Of a stretch of DNA of 26,589 nt, positions 1 through 7,066 are shown piece after piece. This stretch comes from an uncultured Gemmobacter sp. (lineage in GTDB: Bacteria > Pseudomonadota > Alphaproteobacteria > Rhodobacterales > Rhodobacteraceae). The stretch covers positions 1 to 26,589 of the forward strand of contig CALKAA010000284.1 in the NCBI GenBank assembly GCA_937983495.1, given 5' to 3'. A model generated the notes under the pieces. That model saw nothing but the letters and a program-made list of their open reading frames with translations. It was not told the origin of the DNA and made no database searches. The position numbers were made by a program, and so were the translations under genes. Numbering within the stretch: the first letter of the stretch is position 1; every line of letters begins with the position of its first letter.

Positions 1-24
1 AACAGAGGGCCGCCTAACATAAGC

Positions 25-52
25 ACCTGACCGGAACAAAACCGGTGCAGGT
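25..52. other. GC-rich hairpin upstream of the HTH gene
   Basis: ACCTGACCGG (25-34) pairs with CCGGT-G-CAGGT (42-52), giving a 10-bp stem with one bulged G and a 7-nt A-rich loop. Stop codons close all three plus-strand frames between 15 and 30, so an upstream gene could end here. No T-run follows, so a classical terminator is not certain. Confidence 0.4.
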
Positions 53-123
53 CCAACATCCCCCTGCGTTGTCACAAAAACCAAGGTTTCAAATTCGGTG
101 ATTTTGCGGTTTCCGTTGGTCGC

Positions 124-480
124 GTGAAAACAGCTATCGGCCTGAGCGCCACCGGAGCAATAAGCTTGTCGGAAGCTGCCGGAAGGCTCGGGGTCAATAC
201 CGCGACAATCCGTAATCTCGTGGCAGCGGGCTATCTTCAGGAGGTTCAGAAACCTCACAACTCTTCTGAGCGCTGGCTGGTAGTCGATGAAAAATCGGTC
301 GAGTCTTTCTCGGATCAGTTTATTTCCGCCGCGAACCTCGCCCGTTCACTGCGGCGCGACACAGCCAATCTATGCCGTGAACTCTACAAGGACGGAATCG
401 AGCCGCTCATTTTGATGGCGACAATCGGATCATCTTTCGTCGTCAGGATGTTAGTTGAACGGGATGTGATGACACAATAA
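124..480 (+). CDS. Small helix-turn-helix DNA-binding protein, possibly a transposon-gene remnant
   Basis: A 118-residue protein read from a GTG start. Residues 14-37 (ISLSEAAGRLGVNTATIRNL) look like a MerR/excisionase-type helix-turn-helix, followed by a short wing-like stretch (VAAGYLQEV) and a basic helical C-terminus. I see no catalytic domain. There is no convincing ribosome-binding site before the GTG, and the same frame stays open back to position 31 without an ATG. The reading frame may therefore be the 3' part of a longer gene, for example the C-terminal HTH region of a TniQ-like transposition protein, although the sequence does not prove this. A terminator follows directly and repeat-rich non-coding DNA lies beyond it. 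The family and exact start are uncertain; that it encodes an HTH protein is fairly likely. Confidence 0.5.
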   Translation: MKTAIGLSATGAISLSEAAGRLGVNTATIRNLVAAGYLQEVQKPHNSSERWLVVDEKSVESFSDQFISAANLARSLRRDTANLCRELYKDGIEPLILMATIGSSFVVRMLVERDVMTQ

Positions 481-514
481 AATTTGCGCAGGCTTGTTCG
501 CGGCTAAAGTTATG

Positions 515-541
515 AAACCGCTCCCTCGGAGCGGCTTTCTT
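515..541 (+). terminator. Rho-independent terminator after the HTH gene
   Basis: CCGCTCC (518-524), loop CTC, then GGAGCGG (528-534) form a perfect 7-bp GC-rich stem, flanked by AAA before and CTTTCTT after. It lies about 35 nt downstream of the stop codon at 480. Confidence 0.8.
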
Positions 542-743
542 CATGCCCAGTGCGGACAAAATATGTGGCGCAAATGAAAAAGTCGCCGCTCAGATGTAAG
601 ATAAAGTCATTGATTTTGTTGATTTTTATTGCAGCATTGGAACAACTATGTGGCGCTTTTCAAGAAAGATCACTCAATGTTTGTCCGTCAGGCTAGCCGG
701 TCTTGCCTGTGCCCCGATTTCCGTATGAGCAGGGAATAGTGTT
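542..743. other. Non-coding, relatively AT-rich stretch with short repeats
   Basis: No credible gene lies here. TATGTGGCGC occurs twice in direct orientation (562-571 and 647-656), each preceded by an ACAA-rich tract. CGGACA (553-558) is matched inverted by TGTCCG (682-687). The base composition is clearly more AT-rich than the rest of the window, especially 596-635. The pattern resembles the repeated transposase-binding sites at ends of Tn7/Tn5053-type elements. No element boundary or target-site duplication could be fixed. Confidence 0.35.
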
Positions 744-744
744 G

Positions 745-797
745 CAGGGCCTGAGGCCGCAAGCACACTGTGCTCTTGCCAACTGCGGCCGGCCTGG
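745..797. other. Long imperfect inverted repeat
   Basis: GGCCGC (755-760) pairs with GCGGCC (785-790). Outside it CAGG/CC (745-751) pairs with GGCCTG (791-796). Inside, AGCACA (762-767) is inverted against TGTGCT (769-774). It lies downstream of the stop codon of the minus-strand gene at 829 and may help end that transcript, but no T-run follows on either strand. Confidence 0.35.
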
Positions 798-828
798 CTT
801 CAGGTGATGTCCGCGAGCCCTGCCCGGA

Positions 829-1701
829 TCAGAACCACTGACCGGGTTCCATGAGCCCAAGATCCATCAATTGTTGGCTGTGCCACAGAAATTCCGTGCT
901 GCTGTGCCACCGGAAGTTGTGGATGTCATAGCGAGAACCTGGGTTGGATTTCAGCGCCTTGGCTGTTCGGAAGCTGCAAATGCAGGCGGTGATATTGTGG
1001 TGCCAGGGGCAGGAATAGGTATTGTATTCCTCATCGCTGAATGTGTGATCCGGACGCAGCGCCAACCCGGATGCCGTGCGGAACAGGGCGATGCGGTCGA
1101 TCTTGCGCTTGGCCCAGGTCACATGCTCTTCAAAGCGCCAGCGCAGCCCGCCGTAAAAATCCAGTTGCCGCTCCTTTGGCTCCCAGTTGCGATCCGCATC
1201 CTTGCGCGCCAGCGCGTAATAGCCTGAGCGGTCCAGATGAGCATCCTCAAGGCTGACCGCATTGGGAAACCGGCCCAGATCTCCTGCATAGAGGTCAATC
1301 ACATAACTGAGAATCGACGCGCGCCGTTCTTCGGTCTGGAACGTGACCAGATCCACGACATTGCGGGTCTCGCAGAAGGGAAAGAACAGGTATTCGGCAT
1401 TGTAGCAGTAATAGAACCAGGTTCCCACCGGGGCGAGTGCGCCAAGACGGTTGACGGCATAGGGGATGGCATCATCCTGATGGACATCAAACCGGATCCG
1501 GTGCACGCGCGCTTCCAGATCCTCGGCGATGCGCAACTCGTCATCGCCCAGCACGATCACAGCGCGGAATCCTGCCTTGAGATGGTGACGCAAGGTGGAC
1601 TCAATTTCGACCTGATCTTCCAGAAAGATCAGTGCGATCGGCCCTTTGGCCAGCACGTCCGCCGCCTTTTCCTTGAACTCGCCCATTCCAGCGTAGCGCA
1701 T
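829..1701 (-). CDS. Glycosyltransferase family 2-like protein (GT-A-like), function unknown
   Basis: A soluble protein of 290 residues from the ATG at 1701. A TTG at 1734 would add 11 residues and an ATG at 1686 would remove 5; a purine-rich AAGAGAAAGAAACGG tract upstream fits 1701 best. The N-terminal part (IALIFLEDQVEIESTLRHH, then AVIVLGDDELRIAEDL) has the alternating strand/helix look of a GT-A nucleotide-sugar fold. The central FYYCYNAEYLFFPFCETR segment resembles the acidic-motif region of GT2-like enzymes. The C-terminal half is rich in Trp, Tyr and His (YSCPWHHNITACICS; NFRWHSSTEFLWHS). A canonical DXD is not evident: the equivalent place reads NAEYLF. There is no signal peptide or membrane segment. 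It is transcribed alone, divergently from miaB. The family assignment is by overall pattern only. Confidence 0.55.
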   Translation of the reverse strand: MRYAGMGEFKEKAADVLAKGPIALIFLEDQVEIESTLRHHLKAGFRAVIVLGDDELRIAEDLEARVHRIRFDVHQDDAIPYAVNRLGALAPVGTWFYYCYNAEYLFFPFCETRNVVDLVTFQTEERRASILSYVIDLYAGDLGRFPNAVSLEDAHLDRSGYYALARKDADRNWEPKERQLDFYGGLRWRFEEHVTWAKRKIDRIALFRTASGLALRPDHTFSDEEYNTYSCPWHHNITACICSFRTAKALKSNPGSRYDIHNFRWHSSTEFLWHSQQLMDLGLMEPGQWF

Positions 1702-1825
1702 CTTGCCCGATCCGTTTCTTTCTCTTGCACGCAAGCATTGGGGAACGGCGGGCGCTTTGCAAGCAGGTGATGTTGCGGGGCAGGCGACTATTCGCTAGAA
1801 GGCGCGCTGATCCGCATCAGGGGCC

Positions 1826-3148
1826 ATGACCATGACCGACGCGCCGAAGAAGCTGTTCATCAAGACCTATGGCTGTCAGATGAACGTCTATGACAGCGAG
1901 CGTATGGCCGAAGCTCTCGGGGCAAAGGGCTATGTCACGACCGAGGTGGCAGAGGAAGCAGACATGGTTCTGCTGAACACCTGTCACATCCGAGAGAAGG
2001 CGGCGGAGAAGGTCTATTCCGATTTGGGGCGATTGCGGCCCCTGAAACAGGCCAAGCCTGATCTGAAAATCGGGGTGGCGGGCTGCGTGGCGCAGGCGGA
2101 GGGTGAGGAAATCCTGCGGCGTATGCCTTTGGTCGATCTGGTGGTCGGCCCGCAAAGCTATCATCGTCTGCCCGAGATGGTCGAGGCCAAGGGCAAGGTG
2201 GTCGATACTGATTTCCCCGAGGAAGACAAGTTTGACCACCTGCCTGAACGCAAGGCCCTCAAGGGGCCGACGGCCTTTCTGACAGTGCAGGAAGGCTGCG
2301 ACAAGTTCTGTGCCTTTTGCGTGGTGCCCTATACGCGGGGGGCAGAGGTCAGCCGTCCGGTGGCACGTCTGCTGACCGAGGCGCGTGATCTGGTCAGCCG
2401 TGGGGTGCGCGAGATCACCCTACTGGGCCAGAATGTGAATGGCTATCACGGGGCGGGCGAGGGGGGCTCTTGGGGGCTTGCGCGGCTGCTGCGCGAGATG
2501 GCAACCATCGACGGGTTGGAGCGGCTGCGCTACACCACCAGTCACCCCAATGACATGGAGGATGACCTGATCGCTGCCCATGGCGACTTGCCGCAATTGA
2601 TGCCCTACCTGCACCTGCCTGTGCAGTCGGGGAGTGACCGGATTTTGAAGGCGATGAACCGCAAGCATACGGCCGAGCAATATCTGCGCCTGATCGAGCG
2701 TATTCGCGCCGCCCGGCCTGACATCTTGCTCAGCAGCGATTTCATTGTGGCTTTCCCCGGTGAGACGGATCGTGATTTCGAGGATACGATGGCGCTTGTC
2801 CGCGCTGTGGGCTTTGGGGCTGCCTTCAGTTTCAAATATTCCGCGCGGCCCGGCACCCCGGCAGCAGAGAAGCCGGAGCTGCCGGCCGAAGTTGCGGATG
2901 CCCGCCTTCAGGCCTTGCAGGCATTGATCACCGAGCAGCAACGCGCGGCGCAGGCGGCCATGGTGGGGCGCGAGGTTGGGGTGCTTTATGAGAAATCCGG
3001 TCGTTTGCCGGGGCAGATGGTCGGGAAATCCGATCACCTTCACGCTGTCCATGTGACAGATCCGGCTGGCCGTGTGGGCGAGCTGGTGCGGGTCCGTATC
3101 ACCGCCAGCAGCACCAATTCACTTGCCGCAGAGAGAATCAGCGCCTGA
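1826..3148 (+). CDS. miaB: tRNA-2-methylthio-N6-dimethylallyladenosine synthase
   Basis: A radical-SAM methylthiotransferase of 440 residues, the usual length. It adds the 2-methylthio group to N6-isopentenyl-adenosine 37 of tRNAs reading U-starting codons. The N-terminal UPF0004 domain (from about residue 8, KLFIKTYGCQMN) has the three cysteines C17, C53 and C87 that bind the auxiliary [4Fe-4S] cluster. The radical-SAM domain carries CxxxCxxC at C158, C162 and C165. The C-terminal TRAM region (about 370-435, GREVGVLYEKSGRLPGQMVG) binds tRNA. Two ATGs (1826, 1832) could start it; the first is used. It begins a plus-strand housekeeping series that continues with phoH, ybeY, corC and lnt, an order common in alphaproteobacteria, although a two-gene envelope insert separates it from phoH here. 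Confidence 0.96.
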   Translation: MTMTDAPKKLFIKTYGCQMNVYDSERMAEALGAKGYVTTEVAEEADMVLLNTCHIREKAAEKVYSDLGRLRPLKQAKPDLKIGVAGCVAQAEGEEILRRMPLVDLVVGPQSYHRLPEMVEAKGKVVDTDFPEEDKFDHLPERKALKGPTAFLTVQEGCDKFCAFCVVPYTRGAEVSRPVARLLTEARDLVSRGVREITLLGQNVNGYHGAGEGGSWGLARLLREMATIDGLERLRYTTSHPNDMEDDLIAAHGDLPQLMPYLHLPVQSGSDRILKAMNRKHTAEQYLRLIERIRAARPDILLSSDFIVAFPGETDRDFEDTMALVRAVGFGAAFSFKYSARPGTPAAEKPELPAEVADARLQALQALITEQQRAAQAAMVGREVGVLYEKSGRLPGQMVGKSDHLHAVHVTDPAGRVGELVRVRITASSTNSLAAERISA

Positions 3149-3328
3149 GCTAGTGTTTCCCAAAAAGGGATAAACTGGCCGATTCGCATCTTTGCCCGTG
3201 GCCAGGCGCAACAATTGGTGGGACCAACCCCCTGAAACCCATATATTTTGCTTTACATCATATTTGAGTGACGTCATTGCTCAGAAGAATAATATCAAGT
3301 CACTTGGGTGAGATAAGGGAGCTGCGAC

Positions 3329-3892
3329 GTGGAACGTATTTCCAAAGCAGTGCGAGTGATGATCGGGGGGCTCGCCGTCATGGCAGGGCTTGCGGGCGCT
3401 GCCAGCGCGCAAACCGCCCCTGAGGTCGCCGGGCGCATCGAATGGGGTGTTTGGGTCGATGATGACGGCTGCATGCACTGGTGGGCGGATGGCGGCCTGG
3501 AAGGCTATATGCTGGACCGCGTGAACCCGAAAACCGGCAAGCCGGTCTGTCTCAAGCGCAATACCTGCCTTGTCCAGAACACCGATACCTTGTTCGCGAC
3601 CGACAGCCACAAGCTGACATCCTCGGGGCGTGCGTATTTGCAGCAGTTCTTCCAGCAGGCTGGTGCTTTCGGTTATGCCGTCTATGGCCACACCGATAGC
3701 CGCGCTTCGGATGAATACAACATGGCGTTGTCGCAACGGCGCGCCAAGGCTGTGGCCGATGTGGCTCGTTCGGTCGGTGCCATGGTCGAGCGTGAAATCG
3801 GCTTTGGCGAACGCCAGCCAATCGCCTCGAACAGCTCGGCGGCGGGCATGCAGAAAAACCGTCGCGTCGAAGTCGTCTGCTATCGGTGGTGA
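3329..3892 (+). CDS. OmpA-family periplasmic/outer-membrane protein
   Basis: A 187-residue exported protein starting at GTG, fixed by AAGGGAG at 3315-3321 seven bases upstream. Residues 1-28 form a signal peptide (a hydrophobic core, then AGAASAQ). Residues 46-74 form a Cys-bounded motif (DGC...EGY...PVC), which is repeated in the next gene. Residues about 80-186 are an OmpA C-terminal-like peptidoglycan-binding domain: the DTLFATDSHKLTSSGRAYL start, the VYGHTDSRASDEYNMALSQRRA core with the conserved G-H-T-D and L-S-x-x-R-A, and the NRRVEV end. There is no beta-barrel domain, so it probably tethers envelope components to peptidoglycan. The 180 bp upstream (3149-3328) hold no gene; they are AT-rich around 3240-3300 and probably carry the promoter. 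It overlaps the following lipoprotein gene. Confidence 0.88.
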   Translation: MERISKAVRVMIGGLAVMAGLAGAASAQTAPEVAGRIEWGVWVDDDGCMHWWADGGLEGYMLDRVNPKTGKPVCLKRNTCLVQNTDTLFATDSHKLTSSGRAYLQQFFQQAGAFGYAVYGHTDSRASDEYNMALSQRRAKAVADVARSVGAMVEREIGFGERQPIASNSSAAGMQKNRRVEVVCYRW

Positions 3893-4257
3893 TGAACATG
3901 ATGAAATTCGTTCCGGGCCTCGCCCTTCTTTCCGTGAGCGTGCTGGCAGGTTGCGTCGAAGGGGTGAACCCCTATGTGCAAAGCCCCGATACCGTGATCG
4001 CCATGCCGCAGGATCGCGGTCGTGACAATACCGGCCTCGCGCCGGGTGGCGGTGCCATTGCTTATGACCCCGATGGCTGCCAGGGCTGGATCATCGACGA
4101 CGGCGTCGAAGGCTATTCTGGCCGCCGTTTCGACCCGGTGTCAGGCCTGCCGGTCTGCAACAACCACTACCCGCCGGGCACCGTTCTGCGCAATTATCAG
4201 ACGCAGCAAGCGGGCATCAACGATTATGTGCCTTATGCAGGTCGCCGGACCCGCTGA
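3892..4257 (+). CDS. Small lipoprotein sharing a motif with the adjacent OmpA-family protein
   Basis: A 121-residue lipoprotein read from the ATG at 3892, which overlaps the TGA of the previous gene by one base and suggests translational coupling. GTG codons at 3886/3889 and ATGs at 3898/3901 are alternatives. A type II signal peptide ends in the lipobox LAGC, with the lipid-modified cysteine at residue 21. Gly is at +3 and there is no Asp at +2, so outer-membrane sorting is expected if Lol rules hold. Residues 61-89 (DGC...EGY...PVC) match residues 46-74 of the upstream OmpA-family protein at 15 of 29 positions without gaps, including both cysteines. The remainder (CNNHYPPGTVLRNYQTQQAGI) has no recognisable domain. 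The two proteins probably act together in the envelope; the precise role is unknown. Confidence 0.8.
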   Translation: MNMMKFVPGLALLSVSVLAGCVEGVNPYVQSPDTVIAMPQDRGRDNTGLAPGGGAIAYDPDGCQGWIIDDGVEGYSGRRFDPVSGLPVCNNHYPPGTVLRNYQTQQAGINDYVPYAGRRTR

Positions 4258-4280
4258 GCGGATCGCTAAAAGTTGAAGCA

Positions 4281-4311
4281 AAGGCCGCAGTTCTCTGCGG
4301 CCTTTCTGTTT
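4281..4311 (+). terminator. Rho-independent terminator after the OmpA/lipoprotein pair
   Basis: AAGGCCGCAG (4281-4290) and CTGCGGCCTT (4295-4304) form a perfect 10-bp stem around a TTCT loop, followed by TCTGTTT. It lies 23 nt after the lipoprotein stop codon. Confidence 0.92.
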
Positions 4312-4337
4312 GGCATCTTTGGTATTCATGCCCAACG

Positions 4338-4358
4338 AGCCTACCACCTGTGGTGGCT
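4338..4358. other. Short hairpin in the phoH upstream region
   Basis: AGCC-T-ACCAC (4338-4347) pairs with GTGGT-GGCT (4350-4358) with one bulged T and a two-base loop, so as DNA it is close to a palindrome. It sits in the gene-free stretch 4312-4491 between the lipoprotein terminator and phoH. No other gene or clear promoter was recognised in that stretch. Confidence 0.3.
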
Positions 4359-4491
4359 ACATGTGACGAATTTGCCTGTTCTTTGAGCAATTGCACTGAA
4401 ATATTGGGGTGGCGCGCAGCTTTGTCTTGTTTCCTTAACTTATGGGGCGCAGATTCGGAACAGGAGCCCTCCAGTCGCAAAGGATTTCCCC

Positions 4492-5505
4492 TTGGGCATC
4501 AGCGCCTTGACCCCCCCGACCCGTGCCGATGACGTTGTCGAGACCCTGCTGGAATTTCCCGACAACCGGCTTCTGATTGATCTGTGCGGTGAATATGACC
4601 GCAATCTGGCGCAGATCGAACACCAGATGGGGGTGCATATTCTGCGGCGGGGCAATCGCTTGGCTGTCATTGGGGATAAAGGCACACGCGAACAGGCCGC
4701 TGCCGTGTTGCGTGCCCTTTATGCCCGGCTGGAAGCGGGGCGGGCGATCAGCGCAGGCGACGTGGAAGGGGCCGTTCGTATGGGGGTGCCGATGCCGGAT
4801 ATTCCGCGCGGGGCTGAGCAGATCGAGATGTTCGGCGCGGGCCAGATGGAAATCCGCACGCGCAAAAAGCCGATCGAGCCCCGCACCGAGGCGCAGAAGG
4901 CTTATGTGGCCAATCTTTTCAGCCATGAGCTTGGCTTTGGCATCGGCCCGGCGGGCACCGGCAAGACCTATCTGGCAGTGGCCGTCGGTGTGACGATGTT
5001 CATCTCCGGCATGGTCGAGAAGATCATCCTCAGCCGCCCCGCGGTGGAGGCGGGCGAGCGTCTGGGCTTCCTGCCCGGCGACATGAAGGAGAAGGTCGAT
5101 CCTTACATGCAGCCGCTATATGATGCGCTGAACGATTTTCTGCCCGCGAAACAGGTGCAGAAGCTGTTGGAGGAAAAGCGGATCGAAATTGCCCCCCTGG
5201 CTTTCATGCGCGGGCGCACGCTTTCAAATGCTTTCGTCGTGCTGGATGAGGCGCAGAACGCGACGACCATGCAGATGAAGATGTTCCTGACCCGTTTGGG
5301 TGAGGGATCGCGCATGGTGATCACCGGTGACCGCACGCAGGTTGACCTGCCACGCGGTGTGACCAGCGGCTTGCAGGATGCCGAGCGGATCCTGAAAGAT
5401 GTGAAGGGGGTCAGCTTCAACTACTTCACCGCCAAGGATGTGGTCCGTCATCCTTTGGTGGGCCGGATCATCGACGCCTATGACCGGGACGAAGCGCAGG
5501 CATGA
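4492..5505 (+). CDS. phoH: PhoH-like P-loop ATPase
   Basis: A cytoplasmic 337-residue ATPase of the PhoH/YbeZ type. The N-terminal part (about 15-125) is a KH-like RNA-binding segment. The C-terminal ATPase has Walker A GPAGTGKT at 152-159 and Walker B FVVLDEAQN at 248-256, with the PhoH signature SRPAVEAGERLGFLPGD between them and the sensor-like VITGDRTQVDLPRG near 290. The start is a TTG at 4492 with AAAGGA about ten bases upstream; the frame is open further upstream but has no ATG, and the sequence from the TTG on matches the expected N-terminus. In many bacteria phoH/ybeZ neighbours ybeY, as here, and its product is thought to work with YbeY in RNA or ribosome quality control. Confidence 0.93.
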   Translation: MGISALTPPTRADDVVETLLEFPDNRLLIDLCGEYDRNLAQIEHQMGVHILRRGNRLAVIGDKGTREQAAAVLRALYARLEAGRAISAGDVEGAVRMGVPMPDIPRGAEQIEMFGAGQMEIRTRKKPIEPRTEAQKAYVANLFSHELGFGIGPAGTGKTYLAVAVGVTMFISGMVEKIILSRPAVEAGERLGFLPGDMKEKVDPYMQPLYDALNDFLPAKQVQKLLEEKRIEIAPLAFMRGRTLSNAFVVLDEAQNATTMQMKMFLTRLGEGSRMVITGDRTQVDLPRGVTSGLQDAERILKDVKGVSFNYFTAKDVVRHPLVGRIIDAYDRDEAQA

Positions 5506-5514
5506 AGCGAGGCA

Positions 5515-5561
5515 GCGGGGGCCTTGCCCCCGCACCCCCAGGATATTTGAACCAAGATGAA
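5515..5561 (+). repeat. GC-hairpin plus AGGATATTTGA intergenic repeat, copy A
   Basis: GCGGGGGC (5515-5522), loop CTT, then GCCCCCGC (5526-5533) form a perfect 8-bp stem. It is followed by ACCCCC and AGGATATTTGAACCAAGATG (5540-5559). A diverged inverse-orientation copy lies at 10785-10856. It occupies the 109-bp gap between phoH and ybeY. Such hairpin-plus-core repeats behave like REP/BIME elements and can act as 3'-end or mRNA-stability elements. Confidence 0.7.
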
Positions 5562-5592
5562 GATGCGGCGCGTAGGGATTTGCGCCGCATCT
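5561..5592 (+). terminator. Hairpin between phoH and ybeY, terminator-like but without a T-run
   Basis: AGATGCGGCGC (5561-5571) and GCGCCGCATCT (5582-5592) form a perfect 11-bp stem with a 10-nt loop, ending 22 nt before the ybeY start. No T-run follows, so it may attenuate, process or stabilise the message rather than end it. Confidence 0.45.
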
Positions 5593-5614
5593 GTGTTGCA
5601 GGTAGAAGCCGGGC

Positions 5615-6142
5615 ATGAGCGCTTGCGTCGAGATCGTCATCGAGGATGACCGTTGGGTCGCCTTTGGGTTGGAGGCCGTGGCTTGTCATGCCATGACGGC
5701 CACTCTGGGCCATCTGGGCTTGGACCCTGTCCGTTTTCAGATTGTGGTGATGGGCTGTGATGATGCCCGCATTTCCGCTTTGAACGGCAGTTTTCGTGGC
5801 AAGGCCAAGCCGACCAATGTTCTCAGTTGGCCCTCGGAAGAACGTGGCAGCGAATATTCAGGCGAAGCCCCTGTTTTGCCGGAGCCTGGGACCGAAGATG
5901 ATCCGTTCCCATTGGGGGATATTGCCATCGCCTGGGAGACCTGTGCGCGGGAAGCCGCCGAGCAGGGGAAATCTGTTAACGATCATGTCGTGCATCTTCT
6001 GATACACGGGATTCTGCATCTTCTCGGCTATGATCACATGGACGATGATGATGCAGAACTGATGGAGGCGACCGAGCGTCAGGTTCTGACGACGCTTGGC
6101 ATCGACGACCCTTATGAAGTGCCCTTTGAGGGGGCAAAGTGA
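5615..6142 (+). CDS. ybeY: Endoribonuclease YbeY (16S rRNA maturation)
   Basis: A metal-dependent single-strand endoribonuclease of 175 residues involved in 16S rRNA 3'-end maturation and 70S quality control. The zinc-binding motif HGILHLLGYDH gives His ligands at residues 131, 135 and 141. The conserved LNGSFRGKAKPTNVLSWP segment (about 56-73) and PLGDIAIAWET (about 99-109) complete the family pattern. An insertion of about 20 residues rich in Glu and Pro (75-97) lengthens it compared with the roughly 155-residue E. coli protein; such a loop is common in alphaproteobacterial YbeY. It lies between phoH and corC, the usual order. ATG is the start. Confidence 0.96.
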   Translation: MSACVEIVIEDDRWVAFGLEAVACHAMTATLGHLGLDPVRFQIVVMGCDDARISALNGSFRGKAKPTNVLSWPSEERGSEYSGEAPVLPEPGTEDDPFPLGDIAIAWETCAREAAEQGKSVNDHVVHLLIHGILHLLGYDHMDDDDAELMEATERQVLTTLGIDDPYEVPFEGAK

Positions 6143-6163
6143 AACGCGCAGGATAAAGGACAA

Positions 6164-7066
6164 ATGGGCAGTAGTTTCGAAGGATCGACCGTCACCCCGC
6201 ACCCCGAATCGAGTGGTGCAGACCCTGAGGCGGACTCTCCCGAGGCCGAACGGCCCGGATTTTTCGGGCGCCTGCTATCGGCCTTTTCGGGCAGCGAGCC
6301 GCAAGAGGATGACGTGCCTGCCCTTGCCGTCGCCGCGCCGCAACAATTGCCGGGCCTGGCCAATCTCCGCAAGCTGCGTGTTGATGACGTCGCCATCCCC
6401 AAAGTCGAGATTGCCGCTGTGCCTTTGGATATTGGCAAGGACGAACTGGTCGAGGTGTTTCGTGCACAGGGGTTCTCGCGGTTGCCGGTTTACAAGGGTA
6501 CGCTGGATCATCCTCAGGGTCTTGTCCTGCTCAAGGATCTGGCTTTGCAGCACGGATTTGGCAGCGGTGGCCGGTTCAGCCTGAAGAAACTGCTGCGCCC
6601 GATCCTTTATGTGCCACCCTCGATGCCGCTTCAGGTGCTGTTGCAGAAAATGCAGCGCGAGCGGGTGCATATGGCGCTGGTCATTGATGAATATGGTGGT
6701 GTGGATGGTTTGGTGACCATCGAGGACTTGATCGAGACCGTGATCGGCGAGATCGAGGATGAGCATGATGAGGCCGAGGGCGCGCTGTGGAAAGAGGAAG
6801 CCCCCGGAGTCTGGATGGTGCAATCCACCGCAGCGCTGGATGACGTTGAGGCCGCGATTGGCCTGCGCCTGCGCAGTGGCGAGGATGACGAGGGGATCGA
6901 CACTTTGGGCGGCCTTGTGTTCCTGCGCACGGGGCGGGTGCCTGCGCGGGGTGAGATCGTGGCGCATGAAAGCGGTGTGGCTTTCGAGGTGGTGGATGCC
7001 GATCCCCGCCGGATCAAGAGGTTGCGCCTGCGCATGCCCACCCAGCAGGATGGCGAGCCCGCGTGA
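6164..7066 (+). CDS. corC: CorC/HlyC-type CBS-domain protein
   Basis: A 300-residue cytoplasmic protein with two CBS domains (about residues 75-195: VAIPKVEIAAVPLDIGKDELVEV, then HMALVIDEYGGVDGLVTIEDLIETVIGEIEDEHD). A C-terminal CorC_HlyC (transporter-associated) domain follows (about 210-293: WMVQSTAALDDVEAAIGL to EGIDTLGGLVF). The first 60 residues are acidic, Pro-rich and low in complexity. There is no DUF21 membrane domain, so this is the soluble CorC class, linked to magnesium/cobalt efflux or to envelope functions alongside Lnt. It lies 21 bp after ybeY and its stop overlaps the lnt start by four bases (GTGA), which points to coupled translation. Confidence 0.93.
   Translation: MGSSFEGSTVTPHPESSGADPEADSPEAERPGFFGRLLSAFSGSEPQEDDVPALAVAAPQQLPGLANLRKLRVDDVAIPKVEIAAVPLDIGKDELVEVFRAQGFSRLPVYKGTLDHPQGLVLLKDLALQHGFGSGGRFSLKKLLRPILYVPPSMPLQVLLQKMQRERVHMALVIDEYGGVDGLVTIEDLIETVIGEIEDEHDEAEGALWKEEAPGVWMVQSTAALDDVEAAIGLRLRSGEDDEGIDTLGGLVFLRTGRVPARGEIVAHESGVAFEVVDADPRRIKRLRLRMPTQQDGEPA

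Noticed and set aside
1237..1770. 177-residue plus-strand frame opposite the glycosyltransferase-like gene
   Set aside because: The minus-strand frame is longer and has protein-like composition; this one has no recognisable motif.
3169..3205. Possible miaB terminator (CTGGCC at 3175-3180 with GGCCAG at 3200-3205)
   Set aside because: The stem is short with a 19-nt loop and no T-run, so support is too weak.
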